NCBI GenBank assembly: GCA_003168255.1
Contig: PMSU01000079.1
Location: forward strand, 41,468-75,896
Source: Actinomycetota bacterium
GTDB lineage: Bacteria; Actinomycetota; Actinomycetes; Streptosporangiales; Streptosporangiaceae
Length of the DNA stretch: 34,429 nt
Reading direction: 5' to 3'
Shown here: one piece after another, positions 14,757 to 23,163 of the stretch
Layout: each line of letters starts with the position of its first letter
Position numbering within the stretch: the first letter of the stretch is position 1
Position numbers and translations under genes: made by a program
Notes under the pieces: model-generated
What the model saw: only the letters and a program-made list of their open reading frames with translations
What the model was told of the DNA's origin: nothing
Databases searched by the model: none

Positions 14757-16199
14757 GTGTCGGGCGCAGCGATAGCGAGCCAGCAGCACGCACGGCGGGC
14801 CGGCCGGGCGGCCGAGCCGGGCGGCCTTCGAGGACCTGCGCTGGCCCTGATTCTTACCGCGGCGTTCATGGTCGTCCTCGACTTCAGCATCGTGAATGTG
14901 GCGTTGCCATCCATCCAGCGGGAGCTTGGCTTTGCTGGCTCCGCGGTGCAATGGATCGTTACCGGGTACGCGATCTCGTTCGGCGGCCTGCTGATTCTCG
15001 GCGGGCGTGCCGCCGACCTGTTCGGCCGCCGTCGCATGTTCATCGCGGGGCTGATTGTCTTCTCCGCCGCATCCCTGGCCGGCGGCCTGGCCCATGACGC
15101 TGTCCTGCTGGTCGCCTCGCGCTTCGTGCAGGGCACGGGTGCCGCGCTGGTCGCCCCGTCAGCTCTGTCTCTGATCACGACCGGCTTCGCCGAGGGCCCG
15201 CACCGCAACCGCGCCCTGGGGATGTATGGTGCCACGGCATCGCTGGGCTTCGTGGCCGGGCAGGTGCTGGGCGGCGTGCTTGTCCAGTTCACCAGCTGGC
15301 GGGCGGTGTTCTTGGTGAACGTGCCCGTCGGCGTGCTGGCGGTTGCGCTCGCGCCACGGCTGCTCGCGGAGTCCCGCGCGCGCCACGGCGGACGGCGGCT
15401 GGATGTCACCGGGGCGCTGCTCGTCACGGTCGCGGTAGCCGCGCTGGTGTTCGCGGTGTCGCAACTAGCCGTGCTCGGCTGGACATCCCCGGTCGTGCTG
15501 GCCGCGCTCATGCTGGCGGTGACGTCGGTCACCGCGTTCGTGGCCGTCGAGCGGCACCACCCAGACCCGCTCGTGCGCCCTGGCCTGCTGCGGATGCCCG
15601 GCCTGCGCACGGCCAGCACGATGAATGTGCTGCTCGGCCTGTGGAACGCCGGCGAGATGATCGTCCTGTCGCTGTACTTCCAGCAGGTGCTGCATGATTC
15701 GCCGCTGGTGACCGGGCTAGTGATCGCACCGCAGGGCATCATCGGCTTTACCGCCGGCGCGTTCGGCGCCAGGCTGACCAGCCGCGTCGGCATCCGGCGG
15801 GTGCTCGTGCTGACCAGCGGCGTGGCGACGATCGGCTTCCTTGTCTTGACCAGGCTGCCGGCCAGCGGCGGGTACAGCCCGTTGTTCGCGGCGGTGATGC
15901 TCGTCGGCTTCGGTACCGCCGGCACGGCGTTCGGGACGATGGTGACCGCCAGTCAAGGCGTGGCGGACCAAGACCAGGGCCTGATCGGCGGAGTGATCAA
16001 CACCAGCCGACAGATCGGCGCAGCCCTGGGAGCAGCCCTGCTGCCCGCCGTGGCCGAGGCCGTCAACCACGGAGGCCGGGCTGCGGGGGCCGGGGGTGAC
16101 AGGGCGGCCATGCTCGCGGGCGCCGCGGCCGCCGCGCTGGCGCTGGCCGTGGCACTGCGGGGCGCCCGGGAACTGCGGCCGCGCCTTAGCCATGCCTGA
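14757..16199 (+). CDS. MFS transporter, DHA2 (14-helix) drug:proton antiporter type
   Basis: The 480-aa protein has about fourteen membrane helices. Early motif LDFSIVNVALPSIQRELG (DHA2 motif D1), motif A GGRAADLFGRRRMF and motif C GATASLGFVAGQVLGGVL identify a proton-driven exporter of the EmrB/QacA group. The start is a GTG at 14757 with GAGG upstream. Control by the divergent TetR gene is likely. It heads a same-strand run with a dehydrogenase 35 bases later. The exported compound is not predictable. Confidence 0.92.
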   Translation: MSGAAIASQQHARRAGRAAEPGGLRGPALALILTAAFMVVLDFSIVNVALPSIQRELGFAGSAVQWIVTGYAISFGGLLILGGRAADLFGRRRMFIAGLIVFSAASLAGGLAHDAVLLVASRFVQGTGAALVAPSALSLITTGFAEGPHRNRALGMYGATASLGFVAGQVLGGVLVQFTSWRAVFLVNVPVGVLAVALAPRLLAESRARHGGRRLDVTGALLVTVAVAALVFAVSQLAVLGWTSPVVLAALMLAVTSVTAFVAVERHHPDPLVRPGLLRMPGLRTASTMNVLLGLWNAGEMIVLSLYFQQVLHDSPLVTGLVIAPQGIIGFTAGAFGARLTSRVGIRRVLVLTSGVATIGFLVLTRLPASGGYSPLFAAVMLVGFGTAGTAFGTMVTASQGVADQDQGLIGGVINTSRQIGAALGAALLPAVAEAVNHGGRAAGAGGDRAAMLAGAAAAALALAVALRGARELRPRLSHA

Positions 16200-16234
16200 T
16201 CGTCGGAGTGGCACCAACCAGTGAGGAGTACGCC

Positions 16235-17206
16235 ATGACTATGACGGAAACAGTGATGAGCCCGGCGGCCGGGTCGCTGCCGGAGCCGGTGACGCGGGAT
16301 GGCCCGCGGGTGACCATCCTCGGCACCGGCACGATGGGCTCGGCCATGGCCAGGAACCTGCTGCGTGCGGGGCTGCCGGTGACAGTCTGGAACCGGACTC
16401 CTGCGCCAGCAGCCCGGCTGACGCAGATCGGTGCATCCACAGCAGCGACTCCGGCGGACGCGGTGGCGTCAGCGGATGTCGTGATCACCATGTTGCCGGA
16501 TGCGGCGGTCGTGCAGGAGATGCTGCTGGGTCAGGGCGTCCTGGCGGCGCTGCGGACCGGTGCGGTCCTGGTGCAGATGGGCACCATCGGAGTACATGCC
16601 ACCCAGGAACTCGCGGCAGCCGTCGGCGCTAGCCGGCCGGATGTTGCCCTCGTGGACGCGCCCGTTTCCGGCAGCCGAGGGCCCGCCGAGGCCGGCCAGC
16701 TGCTCGTGCTGGCCTCAGGACCTGACCGGGTCCACCGCCAGCTACGGCCAGTCTTCAGCGCCATCGGACGGGCCGCGATATGGCTCGGGCCGACCGGAGC
16801 CGGCAGCAGGCTCAAGCTGGTTCTGAACACCTGGCTCGGCTTCCTCATCGAAGGTGCCGCAGAGACGGCCGCGCTGGCCGATGCCCTCGGCGTGGACCAC
16901 AAGGCCCTGATCGACTCACTGGACGGCGGGCCGCTGGCTGCCGCCCTGGCGCTGGCTAAGCTTCGCAAGATCGATTCCGGTGACGACTCGCCCGAGTTCT
17001 CGCTCCGGTGGGCACAGAAGGATCTGGGCCTAGCCGTCGGCGAGGCGGGCTCGCGCACGCTGCCGGTTGCGAACGCGATCAGCCGTCGCTGGCAGGAGCT
17101 GATCGCCGATGGCCTCGGCGAGCTGGACGTGAGCGCCGCCCGACACGGCCTCGACATGCCCGCGGCTGACGGCAGGCAGGTTGATCATCTGGCGCTTACC
17201 GAATAA
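16235..17206 (+). CDS. NAD(P)-dependent beta-hydroxyacid dehydrogenase family protein
   Basis: The 323-aa product has a Rossmann motif GTGTMG (about 30-35), a substrate-binding DAPVSGS (about 141-147) and the catalytic GAGSRLKLVLN with Lys at about 194 and Asn at about 198. The all-helical C-terminal domain ends SLRWAQKDLGLAVGEA. This is the 3-hydroxyisobutyrate/tartronate-semialdehyde dehydrogenase superfamily; the exact substrate is open and imine reductases are related. An in-frame GTG lies at 16208, but GAGGAG at 16223-16228 serves the ATG at 16235. It is 9 bases from the DUF5996 gene and probably shares the exporter transcript. Confidence 0.87.
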   Translation: MTMTETVMSPAAGSLPEPVTRDGPRVTILGTGTMGSAMARNLLRAGLPVTVWNRTPAPAARLTQIGASTAATPADAVASADVVITMLPDAAVVQEMLLGQGVLAALRTGAVLVQMGTIGVHATQELAAAVGASRPDVALVDAPVSGSRGPAEAGQLLVLASGPDRVHRQLRPVFSAIGRAAIWLGPTGAGSRLKLVLNTWLGFLIEGAAETAALADALGVDHKALIDSLDGGPLAAALALAKLRKIDSGDDSPEFSLRWAQKDLGLAVGEAGSRTLPVANAISRRWQELIADGLGELDVSAARHGLDMPAADGRQVDHLALTE

Positions 17207-17215
17207 CGTGCGGTC

Positions 17216-18136
17216 ATGTCCCAGGGCTGGCCGACGGTTTCATACGAGCAGTGGCGTGCGACCTGCGACACGCTGCACGCGCATACCCAGGTGCTGGGCA
17301 AGCTGGCGGCCGGGCTTGCCCCGCCCGAGCCGCAGTTGCAGCACGCGGCGTTGCGTCTGACCGCCCGGGGCTGGGAGACAGCCCCGCTACCAGCACCCGA
17401 CGGCTCGGGGTCCCTGGTCGTCGTGCTCGATCTGCGACTCCACGAGGCGGTTGTCGAGCACAGCGGCGGCCGGGTGGAACGGGTCGCGCTCACCCCGGAC
17501 CGGGCGGTCGCGAAGGTGACGCGTGAGGTGCTGGCGGCGGTGCGCAGCGTCGGCGGCGCCGTGCAGATCGACCCGACGCCGCAGGAGGTGCCGTGGAGCG
17601 TGCCGCTCGACGAGGACTACCAGCACGCGCGCTATGACCGCGGCCAGGTAGCTGACTACTTCGCCGCGGCGACCCAGGCCGCGTCGGTTCTCGCGGCGTT
17701 TCGTGCGCCGTACCGCGGCCGCTCGACGCCAGTCAACGCGTGGTGGGGCTCCTTCGACCTGGCGGTGAACCTATTTTCCGGCTCTCCGGCCGATCCGCCC
17801 TCGGCTGACTTCATCATGCGCAATGCGATGGACGCGCAAGAGGTCGCGGTCGGCTGGTGGCCGGGCGATGCACGCTACGGCAAGGCGGCGTTTTACGCGT
17901 ACGCTCACCCGGCGCCGGAAGGATTCGGGCGCACTGCCCTCTCGCCTTCGGACGCACGCTGGGACGCCATCCTGGGGGAATACATCCTCGACTGGGACGA
18001 CGTCCGCGCACACCCGGACCCGCATGCGGCGGCGCTGGAGTTCGCCCGCTCGGCGTTCCGCCATGCCTGCACGGTGTGCGCCTGGGATCCAGGGCTGGCC
18101 GCGAGCGCCGACGGAACACCGCCCCCTGTCGTCTGA
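17216..18136 (+). CDS. DUF5996 family protein
   Basis: The 306-aa product opens WPTVSYEQWRATCDTLHAHTQVLGKLAAGLAPPEPQLQHAALRLTARGW, close to the DUF5996 consensus (DTLHxWxQxxGK, then a TARG strand). It is Trp- and His-rich, soluble, with no signal peptide. Conserved patches include WGSFDLAVNLFSG and VGWWPGDARYGKAAFYAYAHP. Function of the family is not known. Its ribosome site is weak, and it follows the dehydrogenase by 9 bases, so it is probably co-translated. Two strong hairpins lie beyond its stop. Confidence 0.8.
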   Translation: MSQGWPTVSYEQWRATCDTLHAHTQVLGKLAAGLAPPEPQLQHAALRLTARGWETAPLPAPDGSGSLVVVLDLRLHEAVVEHSGGRVERVALTPDRAVAKVTREVLAAVRSVGGAVQIDPTPQEVPWSVPLDEDYQHARYDRGQVADYFAAATQAASVLAAFRAPYRGRSTPVNAWWGSFDLAVNLFSGSPADPPSADFIMRNAMDAQEVAVGWWPGDARYGKAAFYAYAHPAPEGFGRTALSPSDARWDAILGEYILDWDDVRAHPDPHAAALEFARSAFRHACTVCAWDPGLAASADGTPPPVV

Positions 18137-18182
18137 AGACCTAGTTCCAGGGATGACCTGCAACCGAGCGCCTGCTGCTGTA

Positions 18183-18221
18183 GTCCCGTCATTCGGACGC
18201 TGTGGGCCCGAATGATGGGAC
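18183..18221 (+). terminator. First of two tandem hairpins after the DUF5996 gene
   Basis: GTCCCGTCATTCGG (18183-18196) pairs with CCGAATGATGGGAC (18208-18221), 14 pairs including one G-U, around an 11-base loop. It lies 46 bases after the stop and is a likely intrinsic terminator. Confidence 0.7.
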
Positions 18222-18246
18222 CGGACGTTCCCGCGGGAACGTCCGG
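18221..18246. terminator. Second tandem hairpin, 26-bp perfect palindrome
   Basis: CCGGACGTTCCCG is followed directly by its exact reverse complement, so the 26 bases are a perfect palindrome with no loop, sharing one base with the preceding hairpin. It may back up termination, act on both strands or be a protein site. Confidence 0.6.
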
Positions 18247-18304
18247 CCATCTCGGCCCTTTCGCCTAGCCGGCCGGTCGGCGGGGCGGGCTGTGCTGCTG
18301 GTTA

Positions 18305-18342
18305 TTCACGTTAACGTTAGGATTACTTAACGTTGACGTGAA
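18305..18342. promoter_or_regulatory. 38-bp palindromic operator upstream of the MFS-merR operon
   Basis: TTCACGTTAACGTTA (18305-18319) mirrors TAACGTTGACGTGAA (18328-18342) with one mismatch around GGATTACT. Each arm holds AACGTT. The stretch is AT-rich in a GC-rich region and 29 bases from the MFS start. The MerR-type regulator coded at the end of the operon is the likely binder, since MerR proteins bind symmetric sites inside promoters. Confidence 0.6.
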
Positions 18343-18370
18343 TGACAAGGTAGCTCTTGCGGGAGGCGCG

Positions 18371-20179
18371 GTGTCCGACCTCGAACAATCGGTGCGGTCT
18401 GCTGGGCGTGGCGGTGCCGCCGACAAGGCCGTGGCCGCGCCCGGTGATGGCTACAAGTGGGTCGCGCTGACTATCTCGACCCTGGGCATGCTCATGGCCA
18501 CGATCGATGGCTCGATCACGCTGATCGCCCTGCCCGATATCTTCCGGGGGATCGGCATTGACCCGCTCCAGGCCGGCAACAGCTTCTACCTGTTGTGGAT
18601 GATCCTCGGGTTCCTGGTGGTCACGAGCGTCCTGGTGACCACGCTCGGCCGGATGGGCGACATCTACGGCCGGGTCCGCATGTACAACCTCGGCTTCGCG
18701 GTGTTCACCTTCTTCTCGCTGCTGCTCACCGTGACGTGGATGTCCGGGCACGCTGCCGGGATCTGGCTGATCACGCTCCGGATCTTCCAGGGCATCGGCG
18801 CCGCCATGCTGATGGCGAACTCCGCCGCTATCCTGACCGACGCCTTCCCCGCCGGCGAGCGGGGCATGGCGATGGGAATCAACCAGGCGGCGGCGATGAG
18901 CGGGATGTTCATCGGGCTGGTGCTGGGCGGCATCCTGGCCCCGATCAACTGGCGGCTCATCTTCCTGGTCTCGGTGCCCATCGGCCTGTTCGCCACCGTC
19001 TGGGGCTACCTCAAGCTGCGAGAACTCAGCGAGCGCAGGCCCGCGCGCATCGACTGGCCAGGCAACATCACCTTCGCGGCCGGGCTCATCCTGGTCATGG
19101 TCGGCATCACGTACGGGATCGAGCCGTACGGCAACGACACGATGGGCTGGACGAACCCGCTGGTGATAACCGCCCTCGCCGCCGGCGTCGTCCTGCTCGT
19201 CGCCTTCGGCGTCATCGAGACCAGGGTCCCGCAGCCGATGTTTCGCATTCAGTTGTTCAGGATCCGCGCGTTCACCGCCGGGGTGCTCGCCAGCTTCCTC
19301 GCTGCGCTCAGCCGCGGCGGGCTGATGTTCATGCTCATTATCTGGCTACAGGGCATCTGGCTGCCGCTGCACGGCTACAGCTTCGAGCGCACCCCGCTAT
19401 GGGCCGGCATCGCCATGCTCCCGCTCACCGCCGGGTTCCTGCTCTCCGGGCCGCTCTCTGGCATCCTGTCGGACCGCTTCGGCGCCCGGCCGTTCGCCAC
19501 CGGCGGCATGCTGGGCACCGCGGTGGCGTTCGTGCTGCTGGAACTGCTGCCGGTTAACTTCCCTTACTGGCTATTCGCGATCCTGCTGTTCTGCACCGGG
19601 CTCGCCATGGCATCGTTCGGCTCGCCCAACCGGGCCGCGGTGATGAACAGCCTTCCCGCCGAGCACCGAGGCGCCGGATCGGGGATGAACACCACCTTCC
19701 AGAATTCCGCTCAGGTCCTCTCCATCGGGATTTTCTTCAGCCTGATGATCATCGGGCTCTCCTCGTCACTGCCGCAGAGCCTCTACCACGGGCTGGTCGC
19801 GCACGGCGTGTCGGCCGCCGCGGCCACCCGGGTCTCGCACCTGCCGCCGGTCTCCACGCTCTTCGCGGCATTCCTGGGCTATAACCCGATCCAGCACCTC
19901 GTCGGGCCCGGCGTCCTGTCCCACTTGCCGGCCGCCCAGCAGGCCACCCTGACGGGCCGCAGCTTCTTCCCGCAGCTGATCACCGCGCCGTTCCGGGCCG
20001 GGCTGCACGCGACATTCGACTTCGCTATCGGCGCGAGCCTCGTGGCCGCGGCCGTCTCGTGGACCCGGGGCCGCGTGCAGCCCCCCGCCGTACCCGGCCC
20101 GGTGTCCGCTGCCGAGTCCGCAGCGGGGGAGCCGGCGGCCGCCGCGGCCGGCGAGAACCCGGAGGCGATGGTCGGATGA
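18371..20179 (+). CDS. MFS transporter, DHA2 type (MerR-linked)
   Basis: The 602-aa protein has about fourteen helices, with GSITLIALPDIFRGIGIDP (motif D-like), LGRMGDIYGRVRMYNLG (motif A) and MGINQAAAMSGMFIGLVLGGIL (motif C). Long extracytoplasmic loops late in the chain and an Ala/Gly/Glu-rich tail make it longer than the TetR-linked exporter. A GTG at 18371 with GGGAGG was chosen over an in-frame GTG at 18338 that lies in the operator. Its stop overlaps the merR start (ATGA). The C-terminal coding sequence has a decayed copy at 26946-26970. Confidence 0.92.
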   Translation: MSDLEQSVRSAGRGGAADKAVAAPGDGYKWVALTISTLGMLMATIDGSITLIALPDIFRGIGIDPLQAGNSFYLLWMILGFLVVTSVLVTTLGRMGDIYGRVRMYNLGFAVFTFFSLLLTVTWMSGHAAGIWLITLRIFQGIGAAMLMANSAAILTDAFPAGERGMAMGINQAAAMSGMFIGLVLGGILAPINWRLIFLVSVPIGLFATVWGYLKLRELSERRPARIDWPGNITFAAGLILVMVGITYGIEPYGNDTMGWTNPLVITALAAGVVLLVAFGVIETRVPQPMFRIQLFRIRAFTAGVLASFLAALSRGGLMFMLIIWLQGIWLPLHGYSFERTPLWAGIAMLPLTAGFLLSGPLSGILSDRFGARPFATGGMLGTAVAFVLLELLPVNFPYWLFAILLFCTGLAMASFGSPNRAAVMNSLPAEHRGAGSGMNTTFQNSAQVLSIGIFFSLMIIGLSSSLPQSLYHGLVAHGVSAAAATRVSHLPPVSTLFAAFLGYNPIQHLVGPGVLSHLPAAQQATLTGRSFFPQLITAPFRAGLHATFDFAIGASLVAAAVSWTRGRVQPPAVPGPVSAAESAAGEPAAAAAGENPEAMVG

Positions 20180-20655
20180 CCGGCAGGAGGTCAGCAACAG
20201 GAGCTGGGCCGGTCTTGTGGCGCATCGGCGAGGTGGCCAAGCTGACCGGGGTCACCACCCGGACGCTGCGTTACTGGGAAGAGATCGGGCTACTCCAGCC
20301 GAGCAGCCGCACCGACAGCGGTGAGCGCCTCTACGCCCCGGCCGACGTGGCCCGGGTGACCAGAATCCGCAACCTGCAAGAGCTCCTGGGATTCTCCCTG
20401 GACGAAGTCCAGGCAGTCCTGAGCACCGGGGACGTCGACGTACTCGACCGCGTCCACTCCGAGCTCAAGGCCGGCGACCTGTCCCGGTCGCGTCGCCGGA
20501 TGCTGCTCGAGGAGGCCATCGTGGCCAACGACCAGCTTGTTGACCGCCTGGACGACACGTTGTCCCGCATCCACGCATTCCGTGACGAGCGGGCCGCGAT
20601 AGCGATCCGGCTGCGCGACGCCCGCGATCAGCTCGACCAGGACACGAGTTCCTGA
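20176..20655 (+). CDS. MerR-family regulator
   Basis: The 159-aa product carries an N-terminal MerR winged helix (about 15-80) with WRIGEVAKLTGVTTRTLRYWEEIGLL and RLYAPADVARVTRIRNLQELLGFSLDEV, then a long coiled dimer helix (about 95-155). No cysteine cluster for metal sensing is present. The ATG overlaps the transporter stop by four bases, so it is translationally coupled and should control its own operon through the palindrome at 18305-18342. The ligand is probably a substrate of the exporter. Pieces of this gene recur at 26985-27036. Confidence 0.9.
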   Translation: MTGRRSATGAGPVLWRIGEVAKLTGVTTRTLRYWEEIGLLQPSSRTDSGERLYAPADVARVTRIRNLQELLGFSLDEVQAVLSTGDVDVLDRVHSELKAGDLSRSRRRMLLEEAIVANDQLVDRLDDTLSRIHAFRDERAAIAIRLRDARDQLDQDTSS

Positions 20656-20687
20656 CCAGCACGTCGTCGCCACCCTCTACCGGTTTG

Positions 20688-20795
20688 GCCGCGAAGGTCG
20701 TCATCAAGATTGTCCAGGAGATGCTCGGCCACTCCTCCCGCGCCATCACCGAAGCCGCCGCCGCTCTCGTCCCCTTCACCAGCACCCGGGCGTAG
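20688..20795 (+). pseudogene. C-terminal fragment of a tyrosine recombinase (integrase)
   Basis: Translation in the frame of the TAG at 20793-20795 gives KIVQEMLGHSS and then directly AITEAAAALVPFTSTRA. VQEMLGHSS is the conserved segment before the catalytic Tyr of actinomycete phage/ICE integrases, and the Ala-rich end matches their tail. The stretch that should lie between them, with TxDTYxxV and the nucleophile Tyr, is missing. So this is a fossil with an internal deletion and cannot recombine. It marks the left border of the accessory island. The next 150 bases hold nothing I recognise. Confidence 0.65.
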
Positions 20796-20945
20796 CTGCA
20801 CCGCAGGCTCGCAGCTCTGCGAACACGGCGAACCCGAGGCCGTTCAGCCCGGGGCTGCGGGCGTGGCGAGCGAACCGCCTGCCGCTGTCGCGTCATAACC
20901 CGCCGCGTCCTGCGTAGGTACTTATGGAAAGAGGAGGGAATCCCC

Positions 20946-21119
20946 GTGACGACGAATCCCCGCCAGCTCCCCCAGCCAGAACTCGACCGGCTCATCGAGC
21001 ACACCTCGGCCCTGACCGAGATGCGCGGGCTCCTGCCCATCGAGCTGTATATCAAGCTGGACACCTTCCGGGCCGACCTGCTGGCCGAACAGGAAGACCG
21101 CACGGCGCGGCGGATCTGA
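20946..21119 (+). CDS. Small hypothetical protein (57 aa)
   Basis: A GTG at 20946 is preceded by a strong GGAAAGAGGAGGG. The product, starting MTTNPRQLPQPELDRLIEHTSAL and continuing TEMRGLLPIELYIKLDTFRADLLAEQEDRTARRI, is helical and acidic-basic with G or C in nearly all third positions, so it looks like a real gene. I recognise no domain. It sits right after the integrase fragment and may be a leftover accessory gene of an integrated element. Confidence 0.6.
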   Translation: MTTNPRQLPQPELDRLIEHTSALTEMRGLLPIELYIKLDTFRADLLAEQEDRTARRI

Positions 21120-21529
21120 CACCCCAGCCCGCAGGCCACGCCCGACCCGAGCCCCCGCAGGCTGACCAATGGCGGAGGTTACAGGCGCTGGGAGAGCTTC
21201 CCGGTCCGAGCGCTGGTTGCGCACGCTCGGCGTATCTTGGCGTGCACGGACGGCTGCGCACTGTGCACGGGCGGGCATGATGGTCTTGCGGAGGGGATGA
21301 GCCCCCCCCGTCTACCGCACATCCGCCTACCAGAACCTGGCCGGGAGGCTCTTCAGCGCCCAGTCCGCCGGTCCCCGAAACGCCCAGCGCGGATGCTATC
21401 TACCTGGACATGGCCGAGGCAGAGCCGTACGCGACGCAGGAGCGGCTGACCGAGCTGCGGGCTATGGCCTGGGGGCATGCCTGGTGCGCAAGCGATTCGT
21501 AGAAGTAGGCTACTCACTAGAAGTGCGAG
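21120..21529 (+). other. Gene-poor stretch with a possible coding fragment
   Basis: No convincing gene lies here. A plus-strand frame from about 21300 to a TAG at 21500-21502 ends with MAEAEPYATQERLTELRAMA and on to WCASDS. The last 30 codons look coding, with Glu/Ala-rich helix character, but there is no start signal and the upstream part is a proline-rich run through a C8 tract (21302-21309). It may be the tail of a truncated gene. Confidence 0.25.
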
Positions 21530-21853
21530 ATGAATATCACAACAGTTATCGCTATAGCCGGATTGACAATTGCTATAGTGAACGTTGCCATAAGCGTATG
21601 GGCGTGGCGCCGACGCAGGTCAACGGCAGACTGCGAGCGGGTTCGAGGCGCTTTGGAGCAGTTGCGAGAAGCCTTCGGTGAGGGCGGCGGACTTTCATTC
21701 AAGAACTACGGGGCATTTGATGAGGCCGGTCGCGAAGCGTATCGGGTATTGAAAGATAGCACGGATCTAGTCACAGATCGACGTCGGCGATGTGGTGTGA
21801 ACGGTCCCGAATTGGACCTCTGCGAGAACATGCCCGTTCCATGGGCGCGCTAA
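21530..21853 (+). CDS. Small membrane-anchored hypothetical protein (107 aa)
   Basis: The product begins MNITTVIAIAGLTIAIVNVAISVWAW, a clear N-terminal membrane helix followed by a basic RRRRS stop-transfer, so the remaining 80 residues should be cytoplasmic. That part is helical and charged (CERVRGALEQLREAFGEG and on). Codon use is more AT-rich than the flanking genes, suggesting transfer. The ribosome site is weak. It converges on the XRE-TPR regulator, 12 bases between stops. No family recognised; a role as membrane partner of the regulator system is only possible. Confidence 0.5.
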   Translation: MNITTVIAIAGLTIAIVNVAISVWAWRRRRSTADCERVRGALEQLREAFGEGGGLSFKNYGAFDEAGREAYRVLKDSTDLVTDRRRRCGVNGPELDLCENMPVPWAR

Positions 21854-21865
21854 GGTGATCGCAGA

Positions 21866-23134
21866 CTATTTGCCAGCCTGGATACTGGTGAGATAGTCGT
21901 AAAATTCATTGACTAGGGGATGCCCATCAAATCGGCTACGGAGAAGTCTGTCCAAATCTTTGCCGCGACTGACTAGGTCGGCCATTGGTTTGGTATCGAA
22001 ATCAAACGCCGATTTGCCCCAAGTGACGGCACCTTCTAGATCTCCTTCTCGGGCACTTATAGTCGCCAAGCTGAGCCGGGCTTCTGCTGTGCGCATGGGA
22101 GCGCGAGTTGAGCCGTCCGGGCGGAGGTGATCACTGATAACTTCCAGTGCGTGTTCTTCGGCTTTCCGGTCGTCACCTAGCCAGGTGTATATGGTCGCCG
22201 CGTAATGCATCCACTTGGAGTGGTCGAAGACGAAGTGGTTATCTGGATGCTCGGGCGGAGGAAGCTTGCCGAGAACCGTGGACGCTTCCTTGAGAGCGCG
22301 ATTGGTTTCCCTTGCATCAGCAAGTCGCGCGTAGCCCTTCGCCTCTTGCAGATGCAGTTGAACGGCGACGCTTCCAGAACCCTTGATGTCCAGTCCGGCC
22401 TGAGCAGCTTCTATGACATCCTCGTAACGGTCCTCTACTAGTGCGAACCACGCCACCATTTCATATGTCCAGGCAAGCAGATCCGGCTGCTCCGCTTCCT
22501 TAGCTATCTGCTGTGCAACCCTGCGGGCCGCTTCCGCCTCTTCGGGTTCTTGCATATCGTAATGAACGCAACCCAGAAGCGCCATCATCCACCCCGCTAC
22601 CACCAGCAGTCGCCTATGCTGATCAATATTAATGCGACCGCCAAGCAAGTCAATCACGTGCTTAAGGCGTTTTTTGATCCGGGTCTTGAGAATAGCACTG
22701 GGGGTCTTTGGATACGCGCGGCAGAGTAGGTCGGTGGCCTCGTCGAGTGCATCGAGTGTTCCGGCGCCGATGTCGCCACCATCAAAAAGACGCGCGAGTT
22801 CCATTGTGCCAAAAATTTCATGCTCTGTTTCTAGCGGGCTTGCTGATACGGGTCCAGCGCTAACTAGCTGATTTCGGTCTTGGGCATAGCGTGGCAGAAA
22901 CCCTAGTTCTTGAGGATCGAGCTGCGTCACCTCTTTTAGCGCTTTCCGGTGTTCGGTCGATGGCCATAGCACCTCGCCAGCTTCCCAGCGGCGTATGCGT
23001 TCCTCATCGCAATAGAGGTTCAACGCCTGCCCGGTTTCGCTCTTATTGATGGCATCAGCAAATTCGGCTCGCGTCATGTGCGCGTTATCTCGCCATGAGC
23101 GTAGCCGGATGTTTGGGACACGCTGCTGTGCCAT
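21866..23134 (-). CDS. XRE-type HTH regulator with C-terminal TPR-like domain
   Basis: The 422-aa product has an N-terminal helix-turn-helix (about 8-62: RLRSWRDNAHMTRAEFADAIN, then ERIRRWEAGEVLWPS) and a long all-helical region from about 85 to the end with TPR-like pairs (LLAWTYEMVAWFALVEDRYEDVIEAAQAGL, then MHYAATIYTWLGDDRKAEEHALEV, then RLSLATISAREGDLEGAVTWGKSAF). This HTH plus TPR layout resembles peptide-sensing regulators such as the RRNPP group and common Streptomyces regulators. The start was set at the ATG 23132-23134; the longer frame reads into a G-rich promoter tract. Base use is visibly more AT-rich than the chromosome-like flanks. It faces a cluster of small genes transcribed away from it. 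Confidence 0.8.
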   Translation of the reverse strand: MAQQRVPNIRLRSWRDNAHMTRAEFADAINKSETGQALNLYCDEERIRRWEAGEVLWPSTEHRKALKEVTQLDPQELGFLPRYAQDRNQLVSAGPVSASPLETEHEIFGTMELARLFDGGDIGAGTLDALDEATDLLCRAYPKTPSAILKTRIKKRLKHVIDLLGGRINIDQHRRLLVVAGWMMALLGCVHYDMQEPEEAEAARRVAQQIAKEAEQPDLLAWTYEMVAWFALVEDRYEDVIEAAQAGLDIKGSGSVAVQLHLQEAKGYARLADARETNRALKEASTVLGKLPPPEHPDNHFVFDHSKWMHYAATIYTWLGDDRKAEEHALEVISDHLRPDGSTRAPMRTAEARLSLATISAREGDLEGAVTWGKSAFDFDTKPMADLVSRGKDLDRLLRSRFDGHPLVNEFYDYLTSIQAGK

Positions 23135-23163
23135 CTCTTCACTGTACTTGCATTGAGCGCGGA

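Noticed and set aside
14700..15095. Upstream extension of the tetR frame
   Set aside because: It runs antisense through the divergent MFS gene; TetR similarity begins after the ATG at 14699.
20924..21280. Overlapping 118-codon frames on both strands
   Set aside because: They overlap the better-supported 57-aa gene, which has the ribosome site and coding bias.
21541..21585. TTGACA and TATAGT close together, considered as a promoter
   Set aside because: Spacing between the boxes is only about five bases and they lie inside the membrane-protein gene.
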